NCBI GenBank assembly: GCA_963719885.1
Contig: CAVRDP010000026.1
Span: forward strand, 1 to 64,000
Length of the DNA: 64,000 bases
Direction: 5' to 3'
Source: JANXQG01 sp963719885
GTDB taxonomy: Bacteria; Planctomycetota; Planctomycetia; Pirellulales; Thermoguttaceae
Shown: piece by piece, positions 17,548 through 28,178 of the stretch
Layout of the letters: each line of letters begins with the position of its first letter
Position numbering within the stretch: position 1 is the first letter of the stretch
Program-made: the position numbers and the translations under genes
The notes under the pieces: generated by a model
Database searches by the model: none
Seen by the model: the letters and a program-made list of their open reading frames with translations, nothing else
Told to the model about the DNA's origin: nothing

Positions 17548-20122
17548 TTCGGCGGTGCGGTAGTTTCCAGCGAAATTTCCGCTCCTTCCAGCCCGTCGGC
17601 CTCGGCCCGGAGCACGATCTTGCCTGGACTGCGGCCCGAATTCACCACTACCAATCCCAGGCCATGAAACACCGTGTGCTTGTCGGCCTTGAAAGGTTCG
17701 TGGTTGATCGGGTCGCCGTTGTCCACACCGGCGATGGTTGCCGGACCGGAAAGATGGAAACGCACGAGATTGCCCGCAGCCGGACACACCGTGCCCTGGC
17801 CGTCGACGACGCGGACCGCCACAAACGACAGATCGTCACCGTCGGCGAGAAATTTCCGGCGGTCGGGCAGCAGCACGAGCCGCTGCGGCCTGCCGGCGGT
17901 GCGGACCTCGTCGGTAATAACTTCCTTGCCATCCTTCTTGCCTACCGCCCGCAGCGTCCCGGCCGTGTAGGGTACTGACCACTCGACGTGCAATGATTTG
18001 TCGCGGTCGAGCTTCTTTTCGCCCAGCGATTTGCCGTTGAGCAACAACTCGACGCTGTCGCAATTTGTGACGGCCCAGACGGGGATCTCCTTGCCTTCCA
18101 AACCCGGCCAGGTCCAGTGGGGCAAGAGATGCACCAACGGCTCCGGTCGCCATACGCTGCGATAAAAGTAGTAACGGTCCTTGGGGAAGCCGGCCAGATC
18201 GACGATGCCGAAGTAGGAGCTGCGCGACGGCCAGCGATAGGGCGTCGGCTCGCCGATGTAGTCGAACCCGGTCCAAACGAACTCGCCTGCCACCCACGGC
18301 GCGTGCTGCAAAGCCAAGAGGTCGGTGTCGGCAATGTAACCCCAGCCGGGGGCGTCCAGGTCGTAGGAAGTTACCTGGTGGTCGTATTCCCGCTGGATCT
18401 GCACTTTTCCGTCCTTGCCCACCTTCAGTCCGTAGTCGTCGCGGGTGCTGAGGGCCGAGGCGGTCTCGGAACCGATGAGATTGTATTTGTCTTTGAATTT
18501 CCGGTAGGCGTCGATATTAATAGCATAATTGATGCCGAAAACGCCCAGCGACCGGGCAAAGCCGGTACGATTCGCAGCGATGGGGTCGTTGCAGGCCGAG
18601 GTCGTGAGCCGCGTCGGGTCCTCGCGGCGGCAGATATCGCAGAGCCGTTTCGACATTTGATATGCATTCTTTGCGCCTTGCTCGGGGATTTCGTTGCCAA
18701 TGCTCCACAGCACGACGCAGGGATGGTTGCGATCGCGATCGAGCATGCTCACCAGGTCCCGCTCGCTCCACTCGTCGAAGAATCGGCCGTAGCCCTGCGG
18801 CGTCTTGTTGGCCTTCCATTCGTCGAAGGCCTCGTCCATGACCACGAAGCCCATCGCGTCGCAGAGGTCCAGCAAGGCCGGATCGGGCGGGTTGTGGCTG
18901 GTGCGGATGGCGTTGCAGCCCATCCCCTTGAGAATTTCCAGTTGCCGTTGAATGGCTCGGCGGTGTACGGCTGCGCCAGGCAACCCAGATCGTGGTGGTT
19001 GCACACGCCGTTGACGGGCACTCGCCGGCCGTTGATCAGCATGCCGCGTTCCTTGGTGAACTCGACGGTGCGGATGCCGAACTTCGTGGTCACGAAATCG
19101 GCCGTCTCGCCGGCGACGGTCACGTGCGACGTGGCGCAATACAACTGCGGCGAGTTAGGTGACCAGAGTTTCGGCCGGTCGACGGAGACCGTTTGCACGA
19201 AGGTCGTTTCACCGCCAGCTTTGATTTCTTGCGTGGGCGGCGCGTCGGCGCGAAGGACTTTGCCGTCGGGGCCGATGATCTCGGTCCAGAGTTGCGCCTC
19301 GACCGCCGCGGGGCCTTGATTCTCGACGCGGGTGACGATCTTCACCTCGGCCGAATCGCCAGTAATCATCGGCGTGGTGACGTAGGTTCCCCAGTGGGCC
19401 ACGTGGACGGGATCGAGAACTTGCAGCCGCACGTGGCGGAAAATGCCCGCCCCGGAGTACCAGCGGCTGCACGGTTGTACCACATTGACGCGCACGGCCA
19501 GGACGTTCTGCCCCTGGGGCTTGAGGGACTCGGTCAGGTCGTAGTAGAAACTCGTGAAGCCGTAGGGATGCCGGCCCAGGTGTTGGCCGTTGAGCCACAT
19601 ATCGCTATCCATGTAGACGCCGTCGAACTCGATCCGGACACGGCGGTTTTTCGCTTCCGGGGGCGTGGCGAACGTCTTGCGGTACCAGCCAATGCCGCCG
19701 TTCAGATATCCGCCGCCCTCGCCCGCCGGCGAGCGTGGATCGAAGGGACCTTCGATACTCCAGTCGTGCGGCACGTCGAGCAGCCGCCACGACCATGAAG
19801 TACATGGTGCCCGATCGTCGAAGTCGGCGTTCTGGCCATTTTCGACTTCGCCCAAGTGGAACCGCCAATCGCGGTCGAAATTGATCGTCGCGCGGTCGCC
19901 CGCCCTAGCGGCGGCGGGCTGGCAGCAAGCGGCCAGGAGAAGGGTCAAGCAGCCTAAATAACGTTGCACGATTCTGGGAGCGGCAAACCGCGTAGGGTGG
20001 GACAAGCAAACCGGCGTGTCGATGGGACGTCGGTCGTGGTCCGGCCGGTTTGCGAAGTCCCACCAACCGTCCTCCCAGAATCCTGCAAGGTTATTTAGCA
20101 TCACGGTTCTTGCGGAGTTCAT
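17544..20122 (-). CDS. Secreted GH2 beta-galactosidase-like protein, frameshifted, with two palindromic insertions
   Basis: This is a glycoside hydrolase family 2 enzyme of about 850 residues acting on exported beta-galactosides or related polysaccharides. Domains in order: signal-like stretch (GCLTLLLAACCQPAAARA), sugar-binding domain (NFDRDWRFHL...VPHDWSIEGPFD...GIGWYRKTF), Ig-like sandwich, then the TIM barrel. Catalytic motifs: RTSHNPP, VVMDEAFDEW, LWSIGNEIPEQG (acid/base Glu) and WVAGEFVWTGFDYIGEPTPY (nucleophile Glu). A C-terminal DUF4982-like region (NCDSVELLLNGKSLG) follows. One G is missing near 18990 (GGCGCAGCC expected after CTG), which splits the frame. A 145-nt palindrome lies in the signal region (19954-20098) and an 18-nt palindrome in the first domain (about 19796-19813); both keep the frame. 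Confidence 0.8.
19954..20098. repeat. 145-nt imperfect palindrome inside the GH2 signal region
   Basis: The outer arms (19954-19980 and 20072-20098) match at 25 of 27 positions, with the shared sequence TAAATAAC at the outside and GATTCTGGGAG inside. The inner arms (19992-20015 and 20044-20067) contain GGTGGGAC and GCAAACCGGC. The palindrome separates the start MNSARTVMLNN from the hydrophobic signal core LGCLTLLLAACC, adding about 48 codons without breaking the frame. Confidence 0.7.
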
Positions 20123-20278
20123 GCCTCAGCCTTTCAAGTTGGAGCCAATTCAAGAAGTGCGAAGGGTATTATTATTCGCCGGCCGGCAATTCGCAAGCGG
20201 TCAAGCGCGGTCCGGCGGGAGAAGCGGTAACGTAACCGTCAAAGAATCGCCATCGCCTACGCACCGGCTCCGCTCGCT

Positions 20279-21115
20279 CTACTTGTCCGCCGGAACTCGG
20301 GAGACACGCAAGCCCAGGAAGTCGAACCTGAGCCCAGGCAAGTCCCCGTAGCGGCCCGCCGACCGGCAGAACCTCGCCGGAGCGCTCCAGCAACCGCCGC
20401 GATTCACGCGGTACGAGCCTGTAGCAGCACCCGTCGGATCGTCCATCGGTGACTTAGCGTAATATCCAACATCAAACCGATCCTGGCACCACTCCCACAC
20501 GTTCCCGTGCATGTCGTACAGCCCCCAAGCGTTCGGCTTCTTCTTGCCCACAGGATGTGTCTTGTCGTCCGAGTTCTTGACGTACCACGCATAATCGCCA
20601 AGCCGAGTCTCGTCATCCCCGAAGTAGTATTTCGTCTTGCTCCCTGCCCGGCAGGCATATTCCCACTGCGCTTCGCTGGGCAACTGGAACTTTCCTCCCC
20701 CAGCGGCGGACTGTGTGTTGAGCTTCTTGAAAAACTCCTGACAGTCGTCCCAACTGACCGTTTCCACCGGGTTCTTCGGACCTTTGAAGTTGCTGGGGTT
20801 GCTGCCCATCACGGCTTCCCACTGCTCCTGCGTCACCAGATACTTGCCCATGTAGAACGGCTTGGTGATCCGAACCCGATGCTGTGGTTTCTCGTCGGGC
20901 TCGGCATCCTTGTCCGAGTCGGGTGAGCCCATCAGGAACTCGCCCGCAGGGATCAGAACCATCTCAAGCTTCACGCCCTTACCAAGGTCCACCGTGAGTT
21001 CCTTCGGCGGGCTTTTCGTCTTGCTGTCCGCCTCCTTGGGTTCTGCGGCTGCGGTGGCAAGACTGCCGAGTGCCGCCAGGAGCACCAATACGACCGTCGA
21101 TAATCGTCGAAACAT
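20279..21115 (-). CDS. Secreted formylglycine-generating-enzyme-fold protein (SUMF1/FGE-sulfatase domain)
   Basis: A 278-residue exported protein: signal peptide MFRRLSTVVLVLLAALGSLATA, then an FGE-fold domain (about residues 45-275). Typical motifs are IPAGEFLMGS, VTQEQWEAVMGSNPSNF, NPVETVSWDDCQEF, LPSEAQWEYACRAG, GLYDMHGNVWEWCQDRF and VNRGGCWSAPARFCRSAGR. True formylglycine-generating enzymes convert a Cys in sulfatases, but many planctomycete members lack the active site and serve other roles. The adjacent broken paralogue at 21254-21627 suggests a duplicated family. Confidence 0.85.
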   Translation of the reverse strand: MFRRLSTVVLVLLAALGSLATAAAEPKEADSKTKSPPKELTVDLGKGVKLEMVLIPAGEFLMGSPDSDKDAEPDEKPQHRVRITKPFYMGKYLVTQEQWEAVMGSNPSNFKGPKNPVETVSWDDCQEFFKKLNTQSAAGGGKFQLPSEAQWEYACRAGSKTKYYFGDDETRLGDYAWYVKNSDDKTHPVGKKKPNAWGLYDMHGNVWEWCQDRFDVGYYAKSPMDDPTGAATGSYRVNRGGCWSAPARFCRSAGRYGDLPGLRFDFLGLRVSRVPADK

Positions 21116-21253
21116 GGATCAAACCTCCTTCAACGAAGCCAGTTGCGGCGGATTGCCGTGATGCACGATGCCAACGACCGAAACCATCCGCTGCACTACA
21201 ACCATTGTAGTGGTTCTTGATTGCCATCAGTAACAAGGCCAGATGCCATAGTA

Positions 21254-21627
21254 TTACTGAGTCCTGGCAACGCGGAAGCCTGTGAAGTTGCTCTGGAAGT
21301 CCGGCGAGTCCCTGAAGCGAAAGGCGGAACGGGCGCGGTGCGGCCCGTAGCTCCAGGAACCGCCACGAAGGACACGGCCATTGCCGGAATCTGGGCCGGT
21401 TGGATCGTCTGCGGGGGACGTGGCATAGTATTCCGCGCCGTACCAATCCGCGCACCACTGCCAAGCATTTCCGTGCATATCGTAGAGCCCAAAGGCATTG
21501 GGTTTGACCTTTCCGACCGGAGCCGTGAACACATAGCCGTCATTGGCTTTGGGGGTCCCAAAGGCATTGGGTTTGACCTTTCCGACCGGAGCCGTGAACA
21601 CATAGCCGTCATTGGCTTTGGGGGTCC
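21254..21627 (-). pseudogene. 5'-truncated FGE-fold gene with a 69-bp tandem duplication
   Basis: Only the C-terminal third of an FGE-fold protein is left: GLYDMHGNAWQWCADWYG, RVLRGGSWSYGPHRARSAFR and FQSNFTGFRVART with the natural stop. Upstream the same 69 bp is present twice (from 21491 and 21560), an in-frame duplication of 23 residues ending KVKPNAFG. The gene is cut by the left end of the RAYT element at 21628, and its 5' part is not found on the other side. Confidence 0.75.
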
Positions 21628-22432
21628 AAAGGGGTCAGAACTATTTGTTGTCGTTGACATCTTTCCGAGGCCTACCACGGGGACGGATGGTCAAATCAAG
21701 CTTCAATTTCCCGCACAGGCGATCCACCCAGCGGGGCTCGCCGAAGGGTAGACCGCTCTCATTACTGCGGCGAATCGCCGCCAACTCCCTCTCCTCCGGT
21801 TCTTGGTGTACGTATGCCGACCAAGGCCGCTGCCGCACCGCCGGATACGCGCCCAGGGCATCGTAGCCCGCCAGCGTGTCCAGCAACGGATCCGCGCGTC
21901 CTTCGCCATGGGAGGCGAAACTGCTCCACGGATAATCGCCCGCTCGCTGCACCATCGCGGCGCGCAACGGGTTGGCCTCCATGTACCGCAAAACCGTGAG
22001 GAGGTGGTCGTCGTCTTGAATCACAGGGCTCTTGAATCGTCCTTGCCAGACGTGCCCGCTGCTTCTATGGAAGCGGTGGAATCGCTGCGTGTGCGAGACC
22101 AGCAGGCTCTGCACGATGCGACTGATGGAGCCTTCGCACGGACGGATGAGCATGTGGATATGGTTTGTCATGAGACAATAACCGTATAATTCGAATTTAT
22201 GCCGCTCCTTGAGATCCGCGATCGCTTTCAAAAAGGCATTGAAGTCTCCCTCGCTGCTGAAGACCGTTTGGCGGTTGTTGCCGCGGTTGATGACGTGGTA
22301 GATCAGTCCATCGGCGATGGGCGAAGGGCGCGGCATGCGGAAATCCTAAATTGAGGGTATCTCTCTGGCAATATCCGCAGATCTTAGCCCGAGAATCGAT
22401 CCCCGTCAAGAGGAAATAGTTCTGACCCGTTT
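21628..22432 (-). mobile_element. RAYT-type transposase element with 19-bp inverted ends
   Basis: The ends AAAGGGGTCAGAACTATTT (21628-21646) and its inverted counterpart (22414-22432) differ at one position. The element is 805 bp and carries one Y1 transposase gene whose stop codon lies inside the left end. It sits exactly at the junction of two truncated, oppositely oriented genes (FGE fold on the left, Rhs on the right). Confidence 0.8.
21641..22336 (-). CDS. REP-associated tyrosine transposase (TnpA_REP / Y1 family)
   Basis: The 231-residue protein has the Y1 transposase layout: MPRPSPIADGLIYHVINRGNN at the N-terminus, the metal-binding HUH motif in CLMTNHIHMLIRP, then QSLLVSHTQRFHRFHR, HVWQGRFKSPVIQDDDHLL, LRYMEANPLRAAMV and DYPWSSF. 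The C-terminus is basic (RPRGRPRK). Such single-strand nucleases move themselves or process REP palindromes. The window contains several palindromic families that might be its substrates. Confidence 0.9.
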   Translation of the reverse strand: MPRPSPIADGLIYHVINRGNNRQTVFSSEGDFNAFLKAIADLKERHKFELYGYCLMTNHIHMLIRPCEGSISRIVQSLLVSHTQRFHRFHRSSGHVWQGRFKSPVIQDDDHLLTVLRYMEANPLRAAMVQRAGDYPWSSFASHGEGRADPLLDTLAGYDALGAYPAVRQRPWSAYVHQEPEERELAAIRRSNESGLPFGEPRWVDRLCGKLKLDLTIRPRGRPRKDVNDNK

Positions 22433-25177
22433 TCTCCCCCGATTCGCTGGGCGAGTTGACGTGCGAAGGCGACGACTTCTCCAACTACATCTACCAGTAC
22501 GACTCGTTGGGGCGGCAGACGACCGTGAACAGCGCCAACCGGGATCAGCCGACCGTCCTGCTCACCAACGGCTACGACGCCAGCGGCTCGGACGCCGTGA
22601 GCGACGACCTGCGGACGAGCCTCTCGGCCAATATCGGCGGCACGGCCGACTTCGCCAACACCTACTCGTATGACTTCGACGGCAATTTGCGCCAGGTTGT
22701 CCAAGCGGGGGAGGTCCACGGCAACGCCGTCACGGAAAAGCAGGTGGACTTCAACTACAACAACGACGACCAGGTGATGTCGATCGACCGCTATCAAGGC
22801 GACACGAGCCATCTCGTGGCGTGTTCGACCTACACGTATGACGACCAGGGCGACGTGATCATACTTACCGACACTGCCCCGGACAGCGGCACGGAAAACC
22901 TGCCCGCCTACACCTGGGACTACGACGCGGACGGCCGGGTCAGCGACGAGTACTCGCTGGCCGACACCAGCGGCGACTACAACGTCTCCGTTCCCACGAG
23001 CTGGGCCCACACCCATTACACGTATAACGCCAGCGGGGAGCTTACCGGCGCGAGCTACAGCAGCAACTTCAAGAATGCCCCGGCCGACGAGAATTACACG
23101 TTCGATGCCAACGGCAACCAGACGCGCAACGGCCAGCAGGTCGGGACGGACAACGAGTTGCAATCGGACGGCACGTATTTCTACACCTACGATGCGGACG
23201 GGAACTGCACGAGCCGCACGCGGATGTGCTACGCCCCGTCCTCCGACTACACGACCCTCTATACCTGGGACAACCGCAATCGGCTGACGGAGGTGAAGAA
23301 CGAGAACATCGCGGGCCAGGTCACCAGCGACATGCAGTACACCTACGACGTGGAGAACCGCTTGATCGGCGAGACGGTAACGACCTATTCGACTCCGGGC
23401 GACGCGAGCACGGCTACTACCACGCAGCAGGAATTCGTGTATGACGGCAACCAGATCGTGCTGCAGTTCAGCGGGACGACCGCCGGGGCTGTGGGCACGC
23501 AGGCTTTGGGAAATTCCGATCTCTCGGAACGTTACCTGTGGGGTCCGGCGGTCGATCAGCTCTTCGCGCAGGAAGCGACGACGCCGGCGACGGAGGGGCA
23601 AACAACGCTGAACGCCGGCGCGGTAGATTGGGCCTTGACCGACAATCTGGGCACGGTGCGGGACATGGCGGTCTACAACCCCACTACCGGGGTAACGTCG
23701 GTGGCCATGCATCGGGTATACGATTCTGTTCGGCAACCTGGTGAGTCAGACCAATCCATCGGCCGGGTCGGCAGCGGCGGTGGATTGCCTGTTCGGCTTC
23801 ACCGGTTGCCTGTTCAGCACGGCGACGGGTTTGCAGTACAACGGCAACCGCTGGTACGATCCGGCGACGCAGCGTTGGCTGAGCCAGGATCCCTCGGGGC
23901 TCGGTCCGGACTCGAACCCGTACCGCTACTGCGACAATGCGCCGACGGACGGGACGGACCCGAGCGGGCTGGCGCCGTATGACGTTCCGACGGTGGAGCA
24001 GATGCAGGCTCAATCGCAGCAGCCCCCAGCGTCTCAGATGATCGACTTGAGAGCTGGCTTGATAACGGACCCTGCGGCATGGACGGCGCAGACCATGTCG
24101 ACGCTGCCCCGGTATGACTGGAGTGACGCCGCGACCAAGCAGATGACGCGATTATTGACTCGCGGAGGTCTGACGGACGACAATGCGGTGTCGAGTTGGT
24201 CCCAAGCCATGCTGACAATGCTGACTGAGGACTACGTTACCGATAGCAGCGGCTACGCCCAGTTGCAGCAGGTGCCGGGAACTGCTTATTCGCAGTTCGT
24301 GGTGCGTCCCTTGCCGCAGCTTCGAATTCCCACCATGGCCGAAATTGGGCAGATGGTCGAAGACTCTTGCATCATACGGAGCTTCGGCGTATTGCAGGCG
24401 GTTGGAGGGGCGCTGGAGGATGTGGGCGGGCTCGGCTTGGGCGTGCTGGGCCTGGGAAGCGAAGTGGGATCGGTAGGCACGACAAGCGAGGTCTCTATAC
24501 CGGCCTTAGCCGCCGCCGGGTATGTGCTCTATAATGGTACCGACAATATGGTGGCGGGCGTCAGGACGGCTTGGACCGGGGCTCCGGCGGCGACGGCCAC
24601 ATATAGCATGACCAAGTACGTGACGGGAAGCGAGGACGCAGCCATGGCTGTTGACTTCGGCGCGAACGTCCTGGGGGCCGGCTTTAGCATCATCGGATTA
24701 GCAGGCCTTGCCTCCGATCCTGAGGCAGGTATGATTCAAACTAGTGCCCGAAGCGTGTCCGCTCCGCGAACCGCAGAAAGTCTGGTGACTTGGGTCGATG
24801 AGGGAGGAAATCTGAGGCTTGGTGGCAATCCCGGGATGTCACCCGCAGCGTACGACTTTCAATCAGGTACGCCCGGTGCACGATCGAGCCTCCTCACTGG
24901 CCGATCACAGGCACCCTATCTCGAGTTTACAAATGAGGCAGGCCAGACGATTGGCGCAAAATACGACGGCGTGCAGGGATTAGAATTAATCGATCGGAAA
25001 CTCAACCCGTTCTTCAGCGCCAAGGCTGTCGATGAAGCGACTCGACAGGCGGCCGTTGCACGATACTATGATCTCCAAGCGGTATGGGAGCTTCCCACTC
25101 CCCGTGCGGTGAGTTCCGCCAATCGATTCATGCAAACTAACAACATCACCGGGATAACTGTGAGGCTTGGGCAATGA
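22433..25177 (+). CDS. Rhs/YD-repeat polymorphic toxin, 5'-truncated and frameshifted
   Basis: What is left is the C-terminal part of a large Rhs protein. YD repeats run from YQYDSLGRQTTVNSANRD through YTYDVENRLIGETV. The Rhs core motif follows after a frame change near 23725 (FGNLVSQTN), then GLQYNGNRWYDPATQRWLSQDPSG and NPYRYCDNAPTDGTDPSG. The variable tip has a hydrophobic middle segment and ends in a putative restriction-endonuclease-fold toxin: GAKYDGVQGLELIDRKLNP and LQAVWELPTPRAVSSANRFM. The 5' end is lost at the RAYT element. The stop overlaps the next start by four bases (ATGA), the classic toxin-immunity layout. Confidence 0.8.
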
Positions 25178-25434
25178 TTCAGAATTATTTTCCATTGATT
25201 CGTGGAATGATCAACGCGTTCCTATTTCTTGAGTCTGCTGGGCCCAACGAGGTGGATCCCGATTCGGCGGTGCAATGCATGGAAGACATTGCATCAAGTC
25301 TGCTTGCACTTGAAGAGTCTGATCAACTCGCGCTTCGGTCACACCTTGAGAGAATTGCGGACGAGGAACAAGATCTCGCATATAGGGATTTTGTCCGAGC
25401 ATTGCCTGACAAAATAGGTCTCGCTTCGCCGTGA
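25174..25434 (+). CDS. Probable immunity protein for the Rhs toxin
   Basis: An 86-residue acidic protein (MIQNYFPLIRGMINAFLFLES...) overlaps the end of the Rhs gene by ATGA, so it is co-translated. It is all-helical by composition and rich in Asp/Glu, as expected for a protein that blocks a basic nuclease. I do not recognise a family; the immunity role rests on position. The following 280 bases (25435-25714) hold no gene I can support. Confidence 0.6.
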   Translation: MIQNYFPLIRGMINAFLFLESAGPNEVDPDSAVQCMEDIASSLLALEESDQLALRSHLERIADEEQDLAYRDFVRALPDKIGLASP

Positions 25435-25714
25435 TTGGGGGTCGTAACGGGGGATCGTAACAGATACCATGAAAGAGCCGGGGTCTCTGTGTTGGTGTGT
25501 TGGTCCAACGACCTTTTACAACCGATCGGATGGATAAGAGAATACCCCGGAAGGGGCAAGATTGGCATGCGGGTCAAGTGGACGGCTGAGCCCTTTCGTC
25601 GCCTCGGCGACGCAAGGGCGAATCGTTCTTTGGCAATTTACCAGATAAATGGATAATGTCGCGATGCAGGCGCGGAAGCGGTGCGGTTGATGAGAGAACG
25701 TCGGCCGCGCTGCT

Positions 25715-26596
25715 TCATGCCGTGCGCGTTAACGCCACGATCGGCAGGTGCTTGCGCCCCTTATGAAAGCTGACCTTGAGTTCCAGACGAACCCCTGGCT
25801 GGCCTTTGATGAGCGTCTGTGGCCGCGCCGAGGGCGAACCCCGCGGCCAACGAGCGCGGGGCTCGAATCGCGGGCGTCGATTGGCGGGCGTCTTTCCGCC
25901 GTAGGCTTCGTCGGGCGTCCTGCCGCCAAGCCAGGTATGCGGGCGGCTGGAATTGTACCACTCCGCGATGGCATCGAGTCCTCGCCGAAAGCTCTCGCGG
26001 CGGTAAGGGACCGGCAGCAAGCCGGCCAGCAGACATTTCATGGTCAAGATGAATCGTTCGACCACGGCAATAGAGCCGTGCTTGCCGATGGCCCCGTAGC
26101 GCGGCGGCTTGATGCCTTTGCGGCGGCACCAGTCGCGGAAGCCCGCACAATCGAATTGGGAACCACGGTCGCAAATAATGTACTTGGGCGTCTTCTCGCC
26201 CTTGGCGATGGCGTGCCCCAAGAAGGTGCGAACGGCCTGCGACGTAGGTTGTTGCCGGAACGTGGCGAACCCCATGACGCGCCGGGAAAAGTGGTCCAAG
26301 ACGACGGCGATCCACCAGCAGAACGGCGAGTACTGCGGTCTGTGGTGCGGATCGATGCGCGACATTCGTGCATCCTTGATGCGGCTTGCTTCGTGGAGCA
26401 GTTGGTTGTCCTGATCGGACCGGTCCTTACCGGCCTTCAGCCGGATCCGCGCGTTGGGGTTATTGGCCGCCCAACCACGGGTATGGGCGATGGCAAACTG
26501 TGCCAGCGAAATGACGTGGAGCACGGCGGAACGCACGGTGTCGTTCCAGTGGCTTGGCAGCGGGATGCTTGGAGCTTTGCGATTGGCGTTGGTCAT
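25715..26596 (-). pseudogene. IS481/rve-type transposase with an internal deletion
   Basis: The 293-residue product keeps the catalytic region: FCWWIAVVLDHFSRRVMGF, YIICDRGSQFDCAGFRDWC and GSIAVVERFILTMK, then YNSSRPHTWLGGRTPDE, the integrase-core C-terminus. The N-terminal helix-turn-helix and the segment with the first catalytic Asp are missing: RIKDARMSRIDPHHRPQYSP, which belongs near the N-terminus, is joined directly to FCWW. The ATG at 26596 has GGAGGG 8 nt upstream. With one catalytic residue region lost, the product is probably inactive. Confidence 0.7.
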
Positions 26597-26852
26597 CTTA
26601 GGTCCCTCCCGCCGGATTGTATCCGACCCGCACGTGTTCGCAACCGGGCCGCCAGCGGCTATGCCTGGGCGCTGGATCTGGTAGAATACGGGTACATTGC
26701 CAGGGCGGGGTTTTGCAGATGATCGACGAAAGCGGTACGACCATGCCGAGCACGCTGCGCGCGGTGCCCGACGGTGCGCGGACCGCACTCCAAAATGGCA
26801 CTTGGGCAGCGGCGACGGTGGTTTTAGCTCTCCGGAAAGAACGGTCGGAATC

Positions 26853-27869
26853 ATGCGGCGGTTTCTGCATCGCTTTTATGACCTCGTGAGCGGCGGGGCG
26901 GAGGCCGTGATCCTGTCGTTCGTACGGGCTTTTGCGGACGACGAGCACCTCCTGATTTTCAACCGCTTCAGTCGCTCCTGGGTGAGCGAAGAATTGCACA
27001 GTTTGCGAAACGTAGGGAGCCGCCGGATCGAAGGGCAGGACTTTGCCCGGCATGTTGCCGAATTCCGGCCCGACGTGCTGTTCTTCTATTGGTATCCGCC
27101 CATGTCCGTGGCGGATTTCGCCGGCTTGCCGCCGGAAATCCTCAACCGCAGCATCCTTTACAACCAGTGGTACACGGAACTTCCCTACGTGGCCGGGTTA
27201 CGGGAATTCTGGTTCGCTAGCCCTACGTGTTTGGCGGAGACGGGAAGTTGCATCCCGCGGGAAAAGACCCGCGCTGCTGAACCCGGTGCGTGCGGAGTTT
27301 TTTGACGTGCAGCGGCGCGCGGACGCAGGGACCTCGGTCGGGCGGCACTCGCGGCCGACGCAGATCAAGTTTTCCGACGATTTCTTCGAGCTCCATGAAG
27401 GTATCGCGGTGTCCGATTTGCAGGTTGCGCGTCTTAGGGTGCGAGCGAACTGGCCGAGGCGACGCAACGGCTCGGCAAACGGTTGCGGCATACCTACTGG
27501 ATGCTGTACTTCAATTCGATGCCGGCCACGAAATTCCTCTCTTTTCTCAGCGTCTACGTCTACAAGACCCGCGAAACGTTCCGCGAAGCCTGCGGGGTGT
27601 GCATTCTTGAAGCGCTGGCGGCCGGGCTGCCGGTCGTCGCGGAGAATAAGGGAGGCATTCGCGATCTGATCCTTCCCGGCGAAACTGGAATGCTCTGCGA
27701 CACGCTGGAAGATTACCATCGTGCCGCCCAAACGCTGCTGACGAATCCGGAGCAATGGCGGCGTTATTCCGAGCGGGCACGACAATGGGCCCGCGCGAAT
27801 GTCTCACCGGCGGCCTACCGCGAAAAGTGTGAACAGTTCCTGGCCCGCGCTTTCCCCGAATGGTCCTGA
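26853..27869 (+). pseudogene. Glycosyltransferase (GT4-like), multiply frameshifted
   Basis: The N-terminus reads MRRFLHRFYDLVSGGAEAVILSFVR, the donor-side start of a GT-B glycosyltransferase, and continues to REFWFASP. The next part must be read in two other frames. From 27483 the C-terminal domain is intact: the EX7E motif in REACGVCILEALAAGLPVV, then ENKGGIRDLILPGETGML and the final helices. At least three frame changes lie between 27240 and 27480. The protein would be about 335 residues. Both decay and poor sequence are possible; the neighbours are mobile-element relics. Confidence 0.65.
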
Positions 27870-27998
27870 GTTTTGCGCAGCAGGGGCTTATCGCGGGTTA
27901 TCGGCGGATCTTGCAAGTGCCCGCCGATTGACCTCCTCAATCGGCTTTAGTAAATTGACAATGTTCGAGTTCCACTCGCGGCTCCCAGGTACGTTGCA

Positions 27999-28178
27999 AT
28001 GAACCAATCGATTGTCTCGGCAGTGGTACGGAGCGTGACCTCGGGCCAGATCGACAGCGGGACTGGCGTCTTCACCCCGCCGCCGATTTCGGAGCCCTGC
28101 ACCGTCACGGTGGCCGGCGGCGGCGTCAGCGCCAGCGAAGCGGTGACGATCACGGACCCCTCGCCGGAAACCAGCGGC
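27999..28178 (+). pseudogene. Fragment of an exported beta-rich protein, cut by the transposon
   Basis: The open stretch reads VRSVTSGQIDSGTGVFTPPP and then TVTVAGGGVSASEAVTI, Thr/Gly/Val-rich segments typical of beta-sandwich repeats in large surface proteins. It has no clear start and is cut at 28178 by the left end of the four-gene transposon. The stretch 27870-27998 holds nothing I can identify. Confidence 0.35.

Noticed and set aside
22384..23736. A 450-residue minus-strand open frame over the Rhs repeats
   Set aside because: It is antisense to YD repeats and rich in Val, Arg and Gly without domain signatures.
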